A stretch of 64,000 bases of DNA from Impatiens glandulifera. Its lineage: Eukaryota > Streptophyta > Magnoliopsida > Ericales > Balsaminaceae. Position numbers and translations under genes: made by a program. Position 1 is the stretch's first letter; each line of letters begins with the position of its first letter. The stretch covers positions 22,295,348 to 22,359,347 of the forward strand of contig NC_061870.1 of NCBI RefSeq assembly GCF_907164915.1, written 5' to 3'. This document shows positions 15,540-27,800 of this stretch, in pieces. The notes under the pieces are model-generated. The model ran no database searches, was not told the DNA's origin, and saw only the letters and a list, made by a program, of their open reading frames with translations.

Positions 15540-15992
15540 TAGGGATGGTAATGGGACGGTTCGAGTGGAAATGAATTTACCATCCCTGAACGTTTTATTT
15601 CGGTGAATTTTTTAATACCATTCCCGTCCTATTTGGTTTCGGGGAATTCCCGTAGAGCACCGTTTATAAATTATTTTTTAAAAAATTAAAAAATATATAA
15701 TAAAATTATTTAAATGATTTTTTTAATATAATATATATTGTAATATATTGAAATTTTATATTATTATAAAGAAATAAACTTACCACTCTTATAAAATATA
15801 ATAGATAAATAAATATATTGGTGATTTTATATATTTATTGTGTTTATAGTGTTCGGGACAGAATCGGGGTGAAATCAATGCAAGTTAGGGCGGGGAACAC
15901 AAATATCATCCTCGTTCAGTTTTGAGGAAAAACTGCTCTAAACAGGACAATTTGGTTCGATTACCGCGGGCGGTTTCAAATTGTCATCATTA
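15540..15992. mobile_element. Decayed hAT-like MITE, family C copy 1
   Basis: Left end TAGGGATGGTAATGGGACGG and right end complement TAATGATGACAATTTGAAAC are hAT-like, with GC-rich subterminal regions and an AT-rich core. The inner right block (GGGGTGAAAT ... GGGGAACACAAATATCAT) recurs at about 24362-24400. No matching target duplication is visible. Confidence 0.55.
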
Positions 15993-15997
15993 CTAAC

Positions 15998-16150
15998 AAT
16001 GATAAGGAGGGGACGAGAGAGAGAATGACATGACATCATTTTATTGATTGAAAAAAAAAGTGGGATGAAATAGAGAAAAGAGAGAAATTCTTTTATTTTT
16101 TGGTCAATCAGATTGCTTGCGCATGTTATTTCCTCTCTCAATATTTCTCA
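15998..16150. mobile_element. MITE, family B copy 2 (ends worn)
   Basis: GAGAGAGAATGACATGACAT, AGTGGGATGAAATAGAGAAA and the TTTTTGGTCAATCAGATTGC block match 11610-11740 in order and orientation. The outer inverted repeats are not preserved. It abuts the family C element. Confidence 0.7.
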
Positions 16151-17989
16151 TTAAAAAATAGTACGAGATTATTATTATTTAAGAAAAAGTTAAAATACTT
16201 CAAATTTTAATTATATATTTTTGACTTAAACCCAATATACCCTACATAATTTTGTACCTACTTAGAGTCATACTTCATACCAAATATGCCTAGATCTCAA
16301 TCGTGGTGATATCTAATCAATAGAATTAGGTTAACATTTTACATTTATTTATGATGATCAAGATTTAATTTATTTGTGATTATCTAAAAGTTGGGTAAAG
16401 TCTAATTTATTATTGATTGTGTTGGAACAAATTAAAAGGCAGACATAGCTTTCTATATACGCACACATAAAAAACTAGGACTAAACTATAATTTGTTCTA
16501 GAAGGGAAAAGTTTATTTACACTAAAAAGTGGGACATCAATGTTTTTTTTGAAAATGTTAACATTAATAAATCTTTTAAACCTTGATAAACTATAAGCCA
16601 AAAAACAAACACAGTCAGAAACACAATAACAAGGCCTATGAAAACTAAATTAGAAATTTAACAAAAAGATTATGTGTTCCTCCTAGAATATACCTAAGTC
16701 ACCTCAACCAAAGTCATAAAAATAGAGATATGATCAACCACACACGGCGATAACTTTATCATCAAAAGACCTAGCTCGTATTCCTCTAAGCCACATAAAC
16801 CACTAAAAACCATCCTATATTACAAATTATTTATAAATTAGATGCAAAGTCCAGTCTAAGCGTCCCTACATCATTTGATTGAATAATGGTTCATTTTATT
16901 TAAACATCGAGATAACTTTTCGAATGTAAATTATGTAATACAATGAAAGGTTAAAAATATTTGTAACCTTCAGTTGGGGCGGTAAGAGAGTGTGACAAGC
17001 TAGACAGCCTCCCTCTTTCCTACAATTTTTTTTAAAAAAGTTACCCTAAAAATTTGAACGTAAGACCTAATTAAAATTATTATAATATTTAAGTGATCTA
17101 ATAAATTAAAATTAAAATATTTTTTATGTTAAATTTTTAATACAAAATTATTAATATTTTTAATAAAAACGAGTTAAATAAAAAATTATATTTGGTCAAA
17201 GATCTCCCAAACTTCGGAATCGCCCTAAACATGTCATAAGAATTTTTTGAGATCAATTCATGTGATTTTGCTCACAGAGGCAACGAGGTTTGAGATATTC
17301 TAAGAGATAAAAAAAAAGTTTATTTTTTATTCCAGTTTATATATTTTAAGATAAATTGAATTCATAAATTTAAAAAAGTTACTAGGCTATATATGTACGT
17401 AGTTGATTAAATATGATCATGTTTTATTTATTTAAGAAATATTAATTAAAAGTAAGTGAAAAAAAATATTAATTTTATCTTTATTGAGAGTCTAATTATT
17501 TTCAATATTGTTCTTTAATTTTGGCACATATAAGGATCGTCCATTCGATTATTTTTGTATAACTAATTCATTGTTACATTAATACAAAATAAAACATTTA
17601 TTATGTGAAAAATGATAGTACTGTAACAGTAATTGACAACGTCATTCATCCATTATTAATATTTTCATTCAAATTTGACGTCTGTTTATTAGGCACATGC
17701 TGATTTACAAGTCTTGGTCAATCCAATTTACTATCAAGATTTACATTTTTGTGTGGAATTGGTAACTGATCATACTTATTAATTTAAATATCATAATTCA
17801 AAGTTCCACACAGTTAAAATATTTTATTTTGAAATCTGAAAATATTAACATAAAAAATTGTTCAGTTGTCCCTTATTTTCTCTAAAAAAAAATAAAAAAT
17901 AAAAAAAAGTTGAAAAGTCATTACTTTTTTAAAATCAGATGGTTTTTTTTTTTTCATTTCAATTAATTAGATTTGAGTTTATGTTATAT
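16151..17989. other. Intergenic DNA, no gene recognised
   Basis: AT-rich. The minus-strand frame 16410-16601 (63 aa) lacks a domain and an exon context. Nothing else could be supported. Confidence 0.4.
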
Positions 17990-18450
17990 TTGTATTTTGT
18001 TCGGTGAGACATTCTATTTAACTAGATCAGATATATTGTTTTAGATTTTTTTAATTCAAATAATACTCTAAATATTTAGTGGGTCATTTGTTGCTCATAC
18101 CCTTCAATCGTATTTGTGATCATTTCTCGAGTTCGTTTTCGTCTTCTTATTTGCAGTAAAGGTATGGGGTGTTATCGAATCTGAAATTATTTTTTATCTC
18201 TCTAATAGAGAGTTTTTGAATTTATCTTTCATCTTGAGACCTTTTTCTGGATCTTTTATTAATTTTTTTTTTTATGAATTTCTCGTTATTTTAACTATAT
18301 TAGTAGATGATCAGTCATTGGACGGAACTTTTTCTGCCTTTACTTATCAACCCTCGGACAAACAAAGACAAATTTGACTGCCGCTCAGAATTTTGTATAG
18401 ATTACTCACGTCGTTTAATTGCTTTCTTCTGATTGCTCTCCTTCATACAT
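17990..18450. repeat. Dispersed repeat D, copy 1
   Basis: Order of blocks: TTGTATTTTGTTCGGTGA, a TCAGAT...TTTTTTAA block, TAGTGGGTCATTTGTTGCTC, ATCTCTCTAATAGAGAG, then ATTTGACTGCCGCTCAGAAT. The same order occurs at 46050-46430 with many substitutions. Possibly an LTR or a long MITE; ends not resolved. Confidence 0.5.
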
Positions 18451-19240
18451 TGTAATGGAACTCACATTAGTTTGTTTTTTAGTCTCGTTACAAAAATTGT
18501 ATGATGGTTTTGAATTTTAATATTTGTAAATTTATATTATTTAACTTTCGTTATATTATATTATTTATAAATTAATGTTTTATTTGTAACTTTTTATTTG
18601 ATTTAATAATAAAATTAGTTAAACTACATAAAATTTCATTTTTATTATTGTTGTAAGATATATTGAAGTGTATATGTTACTTTTTTTTTTTTTTTTTTTT
18701 TTTTATTTTTTTTTATAACTATATATTACATTGTTGAACTGGGTTTAATGGTTACTTTGCTGATTGAAAAATAAAAAATAAAAGTAATGGTTAGCTCATG
18801 GTAGGCCCATTTTTCTTATATTTGTGTGTAATACATCATCATTTTCAGTTTGATAATATTTTTAATTTGGAAAATATTGTCATGTCATATTTTTTTTGGT
18901 TTATTTCCTTGAGGGGGAGCTTTGTAGCAAGAAAATAATATTGTTTTACCCTAAGCAATGACATCCTTGCTAATGATGTCCTTGTTTGAGGACAAATATT
19001 TAAAATTATTTTTATATAATTCATTATCTAATCTAACATCATGGCATGCATGTTTAAATTATTATTATTTATTTATAACCCTTTAACTTATTTCTTACCC
19101 AAAAAATAAATTATTTGAATATACTCACATATGAAAGATACTTTATATTTCGTTTCTATTTAGAATATCATAATTTAAGCTCGATAAAATAAAATTTTGA
19201 AAACATTAAATAGGCTTAACTTATGCAGATAAAGCAAACA
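18451..19240. other. AT-rich DNA with a long poly-T tract
   Basis: A 24-base T run at 18681-18704 is followed by A and nine more T. The poly-T could be the mark of an old retroposed tail on the minus strand, but no body was identified. No gene seen. Confidence 0.45.
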
Positions 19241-19693
19241 TCTATATATATATAATGATGCTTAATTTTTAAAGTGTCCGGATTGGCGGGTCGAGAGCTG
19301 TGGTTAATTTGGATACTTGGGTCGGATTGTGAGTTGACCCGTTTTTAAATTTAAAACGGTTAAAAATAAAATTAAAAATGCTAGAGGTATGTTTCGAACT
19401 TGCAACCTAACAAAACAAGTACAACTCTTTAACCAACTAGGCTACAAAGACTTTATATTTTAAATTCAACACCAAATTTGATAAACGCGGGACGTTTTAA
19501 TATTAATATAAGTTCAACTTTTTAACTAACTAATCTATATAGCTGTTGAGTAAATGGATACTTGGGTCGGATTGTGGGTTGACCCACCCATAAATTTAAA
19601 ACGGTTAAAAATAAAATAAAAAAAATATTATCCGTAATTTTTTTTCATGATTTTTATATTAATACTCGTGCAAATGCACGGGAAAAATGCTAG
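19241..19693 (+). mobile_element. Non-autonomous Helitron, 453 bp
   Basis: It starts TCTATATATATATAATG directly after an A and ends CTAG directly before a T, the expected A|T insertion. A hairpin CGTGCAAATGCACG (19667-19680) lies nine bases before CTAG, as in Helitron 3' ends. Inside, a block of about 60 bases (GGATACTTGGGTCGGATTGT... AAACGGTTAAAAATAAAA) occurs twice, at 19312-19372 and 19557-19618. Between them, read on the minus strand, is a tRNA-like stretch (TAGCCTAGTTGG then GCAAGTTCGAAAC). No coding capacity. Confidence 0.8.
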
Positions 19694-20864
19694 TTGAATT
19701 AATTCACATAGTCAAAGTCTTTCTTAAGAGATTAATGAACATATGCATATTCAATTGTCACTCAAAATGCTTTATATTGAAGCTGAACAATAATAATAAT
19801 AAAGGTGAACGTTGGACTAGTTTCATAAATAAAGAAAAACATCAAATAACAAATGTAAAAAGGTTTTGAAATAAATATAAACAAACTCTTAAACTAAAAT
19901 TTAAAATTTTAATTATCCCCTCTTGATCTTTATATTTTATTAGGCCACTTAAGTTTTAAAAATAAAAATTGATATGACTATTTTTTTTTACACTTGTAAT
20001 GTAATTTATTCTCTTAAGTTATGTAAAATATGGTAGTGGCCATGGGGTTCATCTTGTCTATGCTTTAATGCTTTATAGCTAGCCATTGTTGTGTCCTCGG
20101 GCTTGCCTGTTTAGTTACCTTTTGAGAGGACCTATAATGAATTAATGATTAGGGCTGTACAAACAAAACCGAAAAACCGATAAATGAATCGCTAGTTTAT
20201 CAGTTTTATTTTACAAGTTTATTGATTAATAGGTTACAGTGATTTCGGTTAATCAATTTTTTACTAGTTAAACGGTTCGGTTTTCGGTTAAACTATTTTT
20301 TTACTGGTTTAACTAGTAATAATTTAGTTATATATTTATATTAATTATTTCCGTAAATATTATATATATATATTATAATATTTAATAATTTATATATATT
20401 AATTATTTTTAAATTATAATTTGTAAAGAATTATTTTTTAAAAATAAATTATAATTTATATAAAATTATAAAAACATAAGTTAAAAAAGTGAAATAAATA
20501 TAATATTATAAGTACTAAAATTACATCTGCCCAATTTATATTGTATTATCTAAATTCCAATTAATTTAAATAAAAGACTAAGATAAAATAAAATAGTTTA
20601 AGATAAATGTTGTGTCCATTTTATTCCAAATTAATATTAAGGGATAAAGAAATTAAAATAAATAATTGAAAATAAATGTTATATCTATTTTATCCCAATA
20701 TTAATTATTTATAAAGTCTCAAAATATGAAAAAAAGTGAAATAAATAGAAAAATAAATAATATGTCTATTAAAAATATTTTATGTATTTTATAGGATGAA
20801 AATAAAGTCAAAAAGAGTGAAGATAAATTAATTTCAAACGAGCTCAAAGGAAATGGTCGTAATC
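19694..20864. other. Intergenic DNA with a repeat-like CGGTT segment
   Basis: 20150-20300 has repeated ACCGAAAAACCG, GGTTAATC and GGTTCGGTTTTCGGTTAA words typical of transposon subterminal regions, but its ends were not found. The plus-strand frame 19687-19869 spans the Helitron end and is not a gene. The rest is AT-rich. Confidence 0.4.
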
Positions 20865-22840
20865 TGATGCAGCCAAAATCAAGAGAAATCAGTGTAGTAG
20901 ACTACACATTCATCAGATGAGCGTTGTAGTCTCATCCAACGCACAAAAACTAGATGCGTCGCCCTCTACAACCAAAGGAAGGCGCTTTCGCACAGCATCA
21001 AATCAACTAATGCGCGACTCAATATCATTAGCCCAAATGCAAACGGAACACCCATCGCTGACGGAACGCCTAGTGCTGACGGAACGCACAAGCGTCTGTG
21101 CTTTGGCCAAAAGCGATGTCGTTTCAAGACTCCATCAGCGCTCAAATGCGAAAGAAGCAAATGACGTCGTTTTCGACCCTGTTTTGTCTTCTTCCTCGCG
21201 ACGAACAACATAATGAACAAGCGAGTTCTTTGATTTTTTAAAGATGGAACTCTGACGTTAGTCTACCAAATCCATTGATTTAAAAGCTGAAATGATCGCC
21301 CTAACATAGTGATAATATCACCTACGATCATAAGAGCAAGTATTCCATAGACGATCAATTGGATGAAGAATAGATAAAAGTCATTAATGATATTTTGTCT
21401 GAAATTTGATCCACTTGATCGTTCAATCGACTTAAGAAGGCTATAAATAGCCCTCCTCATCCAAGACGAAATCAAGGTATCAAACCCCAAGCCTCCAATC
21501 CACTTCTTATGAAATTCTCCATTAAAATTTTCAAGTTTTCCTTGAAAATTTAAAAATCTCAAGTAAAGCCTTAGAGCTCAGTTTTGGATTTTCACAAAAT
21601 TTCTAAAAGAGTTCAGGAGTGTTCTCCAACTCATAGTAAGATTCAATTAAGATTGTAATTCAACTTATAAATTCAATTGAAATTTTTACATTTCAGTTCA
21701 ACTAGTCTTGAATATTGCTTGATTGTTCAATTTCTTGACTGGAAAACGATCATAAGATCATTTATAAACTTTCTATTGAAACTAATTTAAATCAATTGAT
21801 CTAAATCAAAATGACCCAAATTTGATTTTGAAAATTTTCAAAATCGGGTTTTTGTTCTTGAGTTATAACTCAAGAACGGTTACCCAAAAACCTTCCTAAC
21901 ATATTTCAAAAGGTTTTAGGAGTATTTTCAGATCAATTTCAATTAATTCCGGTCATGTTTGATCCAAAACCAAATTTTTCATAAAAATGAAAATTTCAGT
22001 TCTTGAAATGTTTTTTTGGGGATATCAGTTTAGTGTCATTTCATTAGAAAAATGGACAACAGATTAAGTATGTAGCCCGCAAACACACTTAACCATTTAA
22101 CTGGGTGCAAAACTTGCCACCTGACGGGCTCGAACCCAAGAACTTTGGGTTAGTATCCACCTCTTGAAATGGTTAAAATGAACATCTAGTGTTCATATTT
22201 TGGTTATACCTGATCTTAATGTGTATAAGAAAACTATTGATAAACTTCTTATACGTTAAACCTTGAAAACCGAAAGCACAATTTTTGCTAAAAAACTGTT
22301 CAATTCGAATAGAACGTATTCTCGATCGAATGATGCATCGGGATGATGTTATAAACGATCATTGAGGTTAGACAAAGCTCCCCATCTCTTCAGATTGAAG
22401 AATGAAGACTTCAATCGAAATCATCAAACCTGTAGTTCGGTGTTCTTGAAGTCCGATCGGGGATTTCTAACCCCAATCGAGGTTTTTTAGCCTGTCATGG
22501 TTTTCGACCGAGAAAACCAATTCGTGATGGTTTTCGACCGAGAATTCTCCGCAACCGACCGAAGACCAACGCGTGACCGAGAATCCCCTCATCCGACTGA
22601 GGAACTAGTGCGTGACCGAGAATCCCCGCATCCGATTGAGGAACCAGCGCGTGTGACCGATGAATCCCATCATTTAACCGAGGGACTTGCGCGCTCAACC
22701 GAGGAGACCGGTCTCCGCGTTGACCGAGTGCCCAACGTGTTGACTTCGGGTCAAACCTTCTCTAGACCCGTGTATCCGACCCGGTTTGCGACCATGACAC
22801 TTGTCAAAGGGTCTGTTTATTTGAGATTTTAATTTTAAAT
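20865..22840. other. GC-rich repeat island, possible LTR or leader of a retroelement
   Basis: About 2 kb that is clearly richer in GC than its surroundings at both ends. At 21040-21095 the words GACGGAACGC recur. At 21441-21450 there is a TATA box within GGCTATAAATAGCC. At 22497-22700 a unit of about 40 bases with GTGACCGAGAATCCCC and GAGGAAC repeats three to four times. The open frames (20917-21213, 22497-22832 and antisense ones) follow these repeats and have no known domain. A U3 with repeats, a TATA box and a long leader would fit a non-coding LTR element, but no paired LTR or primer site was found. Confidence 0.4.
22016..22200 (-). mobile_element. tRNA-derived SINE-like element with LINE-like tail
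   Basis: On the minus strand, GGGTTCGAGCCC (22126-22137) is a good Pol III B box. The 3' end, CTAATGAAATGACACTAAAC then CCCCAAAAAA, resembles the tail of the LINE copies at 1-187 and 51425-51560 (AATGAAATGACTCTGAGTCG; AATGAAATAACGCTAAGTCG). The A box is poor. Known plant SINEs can share tails with partner LINEs; applying that here is inference. Confidence 0.5.
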
Positions 22841-24039
22841 TGTTTTTAGAAGTCCAAAACTATATTTTTTTTTTAAAATCTGAAAAAATAGAAAACAATT
22901 TTATAATATCTTTTTAAATATTTTCATAAAAAATATTTTGATAAAGGTCTCTTTGAATTTATTTTTTTAATTCTAATGTCTTAAACTAAATTTTTATTAG
23001 GTGTTTTCCTCAATTATCATCGACATCAATTACATGTACTAACATTTAAATATTATTCTACAATTTTAAATGCAAAAAAACCTATACATATCTAAGACTT
23101 GAAAATAATTAGTTAAATAAAATGTAATAAAATCAAATTTTCAAATTCAAAAGCCAAAATTTTATAAGGTAAAGACCGCTCTTTAACGGATACGGAGGAT
23201 ATAGTGTGAAAGTCATTTTCCGAGTATCACCAAACATCGAATTCAATAGAATCTCTAATCAAATATACGTTTATATATGTATACAAAATATTTTATTGGT
23301 TTTAAATTTTAAAATTAATTAGCGACTCTTTTATCAAATAAATAATCTTTTAAATTAATTATTTTTAAATAATTTAAAATATAGATTTCATTTAATCAAA
23401 TTATAATTTGATTATTTTAAATCTAAAAGATGATTTAAAATTGATTATAAAAATTAATCATTGTTATAACTAATTTTAAAATGTTAAAATATATTTTTGT
23501 ATAATTTTTTTAAATAATATTTTATTATAAGATTTTTGACACGTAAATCGAAATTAAAATTTCTCAAACCTCAAACTTTTATGGAAAATGCTTTTATGGA
23601 AAATGAATTTATGGGTTACAAATACTTAGTTAAAAAAATGAATTATCGATTCTCAAATAAACCCGATTAACCGACCAGGACCAGTAGAACCAGAATCGGT
23701 AAAATCGATACCAATAATTTTAAAATAAATGGTAAAATCACACTTTGAATAGATAACTAGTGACTTGTTGAACCCTAATTATGATTCCACTTTTTCTTTA
23801 ATGAAATATAAAAATTCAATATAACCAGATTTTGTTTTTAAATGTTGTTTTAACTTTTAAGTAGAGAATTAATATTTGTTTAGAATTATTTGAGTTAAAT
23901 TATCAAATATAATGACTTAATATAATAATATTATTTAATTTAAATTATCAAATATTCCAGTATTTAATATCTAAAGTCATATAACTAAACATCATATTAT
24001 AACATTAGATAACTAATAATATTAGATAACTATTGATAC
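22841..24039. other. AT-rich intergenic DNA, nothing recognised
   Basis: No open frame or terminal repeats. A short palindromic stretch of TTTAAATTAATTATTTTTAA type near 23350 is only low complexity. Confidence 0.4.
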
Positions 24040-24432
24040 TAGGAAGGACAATGAGGTGCATTGGGGTGAGGAATGTATTTATCATCTTTGTCTCGTTTTA
24101 CTCTAAATTTTTTTTTTACTATCATTCATTTCCGTTCGATTTTGAATAATTCTCGCGGGACACATTTATACCATGTTCTCTAAAAATATATATATATATA
24201 TATATAATAAAATTATATGAACATATTTCTTTTATATAATATATATTTTAATATATTAAAATTCATATTAATTTAAATAAATAACCTTAATTTTTTTTTA
24301 TAAATATATATATATATGAGTGATATTATATATTTAATTGTGTTTAAAGTATTAAGAACATAATTCGGGTGAAAATGAGCGGGAACACAAATATCATTAT
24401 GCTTCCGTTCGGATCAACTACATGTCAAACTA
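24040..24432. mobile_element. Decayed hAT-like MITE, family C copy 2
   Basis: TAGGAAGGACAATGAGGTGC at the left, ATCATCTTTGTCTCGTTTTA next, and GGGTGAAAATGAGCGGGAAC plus ACAAATATCATTATGC at the right align in order with the element at 15540-15992. An (AT)n run lies inside (24188-24207). It ends about 425 bases before the CWF19-like start codon. Confidence 0.5.
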
Positions 24433-24857
24433 GAAAAAAAAAATTAGAAAAGAATGTGAAATTGGTAGGGAATGAGATTGGGGTTTTTCTAATTTACAAA
24501 TTATTATTTTTTAATTGATTTTTTCATTAATCATATTATTTAATTAATTTAAATATTTTTATTATCTATTAAAAATATTCTTGAAGTCTTTTCTATCTAA
24601 ACTTATTTTTTAAAATTTCTCAATCCAAAAAAACCATGTAACATTTGATTTGCAAAAAAAAATTATTTAGAAATTAAATTTATTTTTCAAGCAATATTTA
24701 TAAAATAAATTTGCCTTTTTTCTATTTTAATTTTTTGAAAATAATACAATAGCCCATTTACTCATGAGAGCCGGTCTGATTTGTTTTCAGTTCTTCTGTT
24801 CGCCATTGATTCAGACTCCTAATAGGAGCTTCCTCCCCACCATCTCGCCTCGCTCTA

Positions 24858-27800
24858 ATGGCGCCTCCCAGGATCCTACTCTGCGGTGATGTCTTCGGCC
24901 GCCTCAATCAACTAACCAAGCGAGTCTCATCGGTATTTCTCTCATTATTTCCAAATGTACACTAAATATCTTCGCATACTCAGATTTATGCTTAAACTAG
25001 GTTTTTATGTATCAATTTCAAACATTTCTCGATACCCAAACCTCAGGTTAACAAGTCAGCCGGTCCTTTCGATGCTCTTCTTTGTGTTGGCCAGTTCTTT
25101 CCTGACTCGCCTGAGCAGCTTGAAGAATTCATAGGATATATTGATGGGCATTCAAAATTTCCCCTGCCAACCTACTTTATAGGTGACTATGGCGTTGGTG
25201 CACCTAAGATTCTATCTGCTGCTTCCATTGATTCTGCCAAACAAGGGTTTAAGATGGATGGGTTGAAAATATGTGACAACTTGTTTTGGTTGAAAGGCAG
25301 TGGCAAGTTCTTTCTCAATGGTAAGAAGATATTACCATGCTGATTAGCCTATAAACTGAGGTTATATATCTCCCTTTTTACTGCAGGTTTATCTATAGTA
25401 TACTTATCAGGTAAGGATTCATCAAGTGGACCTCAAATTGGAACATTCAGTCAAGATGATGTTGATGCACTCAGGGCATTAGCTGATGAACCTGGGATAA
25501 TTGATATGTTCCTGACATATCCTTTGCATTATTTGTGCTAACTTTTAGTAATGCCAAGACTTGAATTCTTCACTTCTCATATAAAAATCACGACTTTAAC
25601 CATGAATCTAATTCTTGTGTCCATTATTATATGTCTCCAGTTATGCAGTGTCGTTTTTTCTCTTTTGTTTCACTTAATAGAATCAAACTAATGAATGGCC
25701 AAGTGGGATCACTAATAGAGCAGCCAGCTCTGATGTTCCTCCTGGAGCGTTGAGCGAATCAGGTAGCAGTTCCACTGTAGCTAACTTGGTTTCAGAGATC
25801 AAACCACGGTAGGTGATTAGTGCTCTATCAGTAGAGCATTAACTTATCCTTCTTATATCCTCTCACATTCGTCTATTTCACTTGCTACATATTTTCCTCA
25901 TTAGAGCATCTTTGTACAGCTACCACATTTCGGGCACAAAGGGAGTTTTTTATTCTCGGGAACCATATAACAACTTTGACGCTGTACATGTAACCCGGTT
26001 CATAGGTCTTGCTTCAGTTGGAAATAAAGATAAACAAGTTAGTTCTTCTTGTTTCTCATCGGTGTTAACTTTTTGTGTTCCTTAGTTTCATAAAAAAAAT
26101 GTTTTCTGCAATAATATATTTGTTGAAGTTTGATTTCATTTATATAATCGTCTATTCATAGTTTATTCAGCTATCTTGGGTTATTTAGAAATAAATCTTG
26201 TTTGATGTAAGAGTGGATTATTTGGATAAACTGACCAAAATTTTCTTAGTATTTAATATTTGTTAGAAAATAAAATAAGCATATTTTTGAATTTTGGTTC
26301 TTGAATGATGTGATTGAAGATTTGGGTTGATTGGATGGTGCATTATTTGGAAATAATCTCAAATAGCCCCACCTCAAACAAGCTCTATATGTCTTCTGTT
26401 AAGTTTCAAGTGTCATTACTTCCTGCACCCATTTGGCTTTGTAACTGTTATAACTTTTTTGTACCTCAGAAATTTGTTCATGCAATTTCTCCTACTCCAT
26501 CATCTACTATGACTGCTAGTGAGCTTTCCATGAAGGCATCAAACACTACTATGTCTCCATTTGGATCTGGTGAGGCAACAAACCACACTGTGCAAGCCAC
26601 AAAGAGACATGACAATACAGATCCTGATTCACAGTACTGGCGTTATGACGTGTCCAAGAAGCGGCAAAAACATGGAGAAAGTGATAGCAAGAGGCTGTGT
26701 TTCAAATTTCTTTCTTCTGGGTCTTGTCCACGAGAAAACTGTCACTTCCAGCATGATGAGGATGCAAGAGAACAATATCAAAGAGGTGTATGCTTTGATT
26801 TTCTCAACAAAGGACAGTGTGAAAGAGGCCCAGACTGCAGTTTTAAACACAGCCTGCAGGAGGAAGGCAAAGCTATCCCCAACAGGAGATCTGGACAGGG
26901 ACATGCAAGTGGTGACCGGTAGGAATTACTATTGTTTTGGACATGCGCCTGTCCTTTTTTACTTGTTGACTAATTTGTTCTCTTTGGCATGCTTTTGATA
27001 TTCAGGTCAAGAGAATGTTGGTTTTGTTTGTCAAGTCCAAACGTGGAGTCACACCTCATTTGCAGTGTAGGGGAATACTACTATTGCGCTCTTCCTAAAG
27101 GACAATTAGTTGAAGATCACATTCTCCTTGTACCAATTGAACACATACCAAATACTCTCTCTTCATCCCATGAAGGAGAATCAGAACTGAACAAATATCA
27201 AAGTAGCCTAACAATGTATTTTAAGAGCCAAGCTAAAGATGTAGTTTTCTTTGAGTGGGTGTCCAAGCGAAGCACTCATGCTAACCTTCAGGTAGCACTA
27301 ATCTCTACTTGATCTGGTGCTAACATTTTTTTGGATAACAATGATCTTCGGTGTTGAATTGACCCTTTGATATTTGCCTTGTAGTATTAAAAGGATCCCT
27401 CGTTCAAATGAAATTATGTTTTGTCTGTACTCTTGCAGGTGGTACCTATTCCATCATCTAGAACATCTATAATTAGAGACATATTTAACTTAGCTGCTCA
27501 GAAATTGGGATTTGAATTCTTGGTTTTGACAAGTAAGTACCTCATTTGATAGCACCCTTCTTCAACTACTGGTGTTTAATTTCCTCTACTTTTGAATTAA
27601 TGCTTTTTATAGTAACTGTTTCTCAAATCCAATATAAAGTATCCCTCAATGAAATTCTTGATAAAAAAACCCACTCATTTCCGGTTAAGCTTGTTTGATG
27701 TAGGATTTTTTTTTGGGAAAACCCCGGTTGATGAAAAAGTTGAATATTGAGTTAAATGACTAAATTATCCTTTGTATTTAATATTTTAAAATGTTATAAA

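Noticed and set aside
19380..19450. A tRNA gene on the minus strand (A and B boxes)
   Set aside because: No cloverleaf can be completed and the segment is internal to a Helitron repeat with other copies; treated as tRNA-like repeat.
20917..21220. Two overlapping frames of about 90 aa on opposite strands
   Set aside because: GC-rich repeat sequence without stops by chance; neither looks like a known protein.
22495..22832. Overlapping sense/antisense frames with a RDRESPHPTEEL-type repeated peptide
   Set aside because: The peptide repeat follows a DNA repeat of about 40 bases; no domain, splice or promoter context supports a gene.
26314..26469. 5' extension of the CCCH exon as a separate 202-aa gene start
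   Set aside because: The extension reads intron and MITE sequence; the exon begins at 26470 after a CAG acceptor and joins exon 5 in frame.
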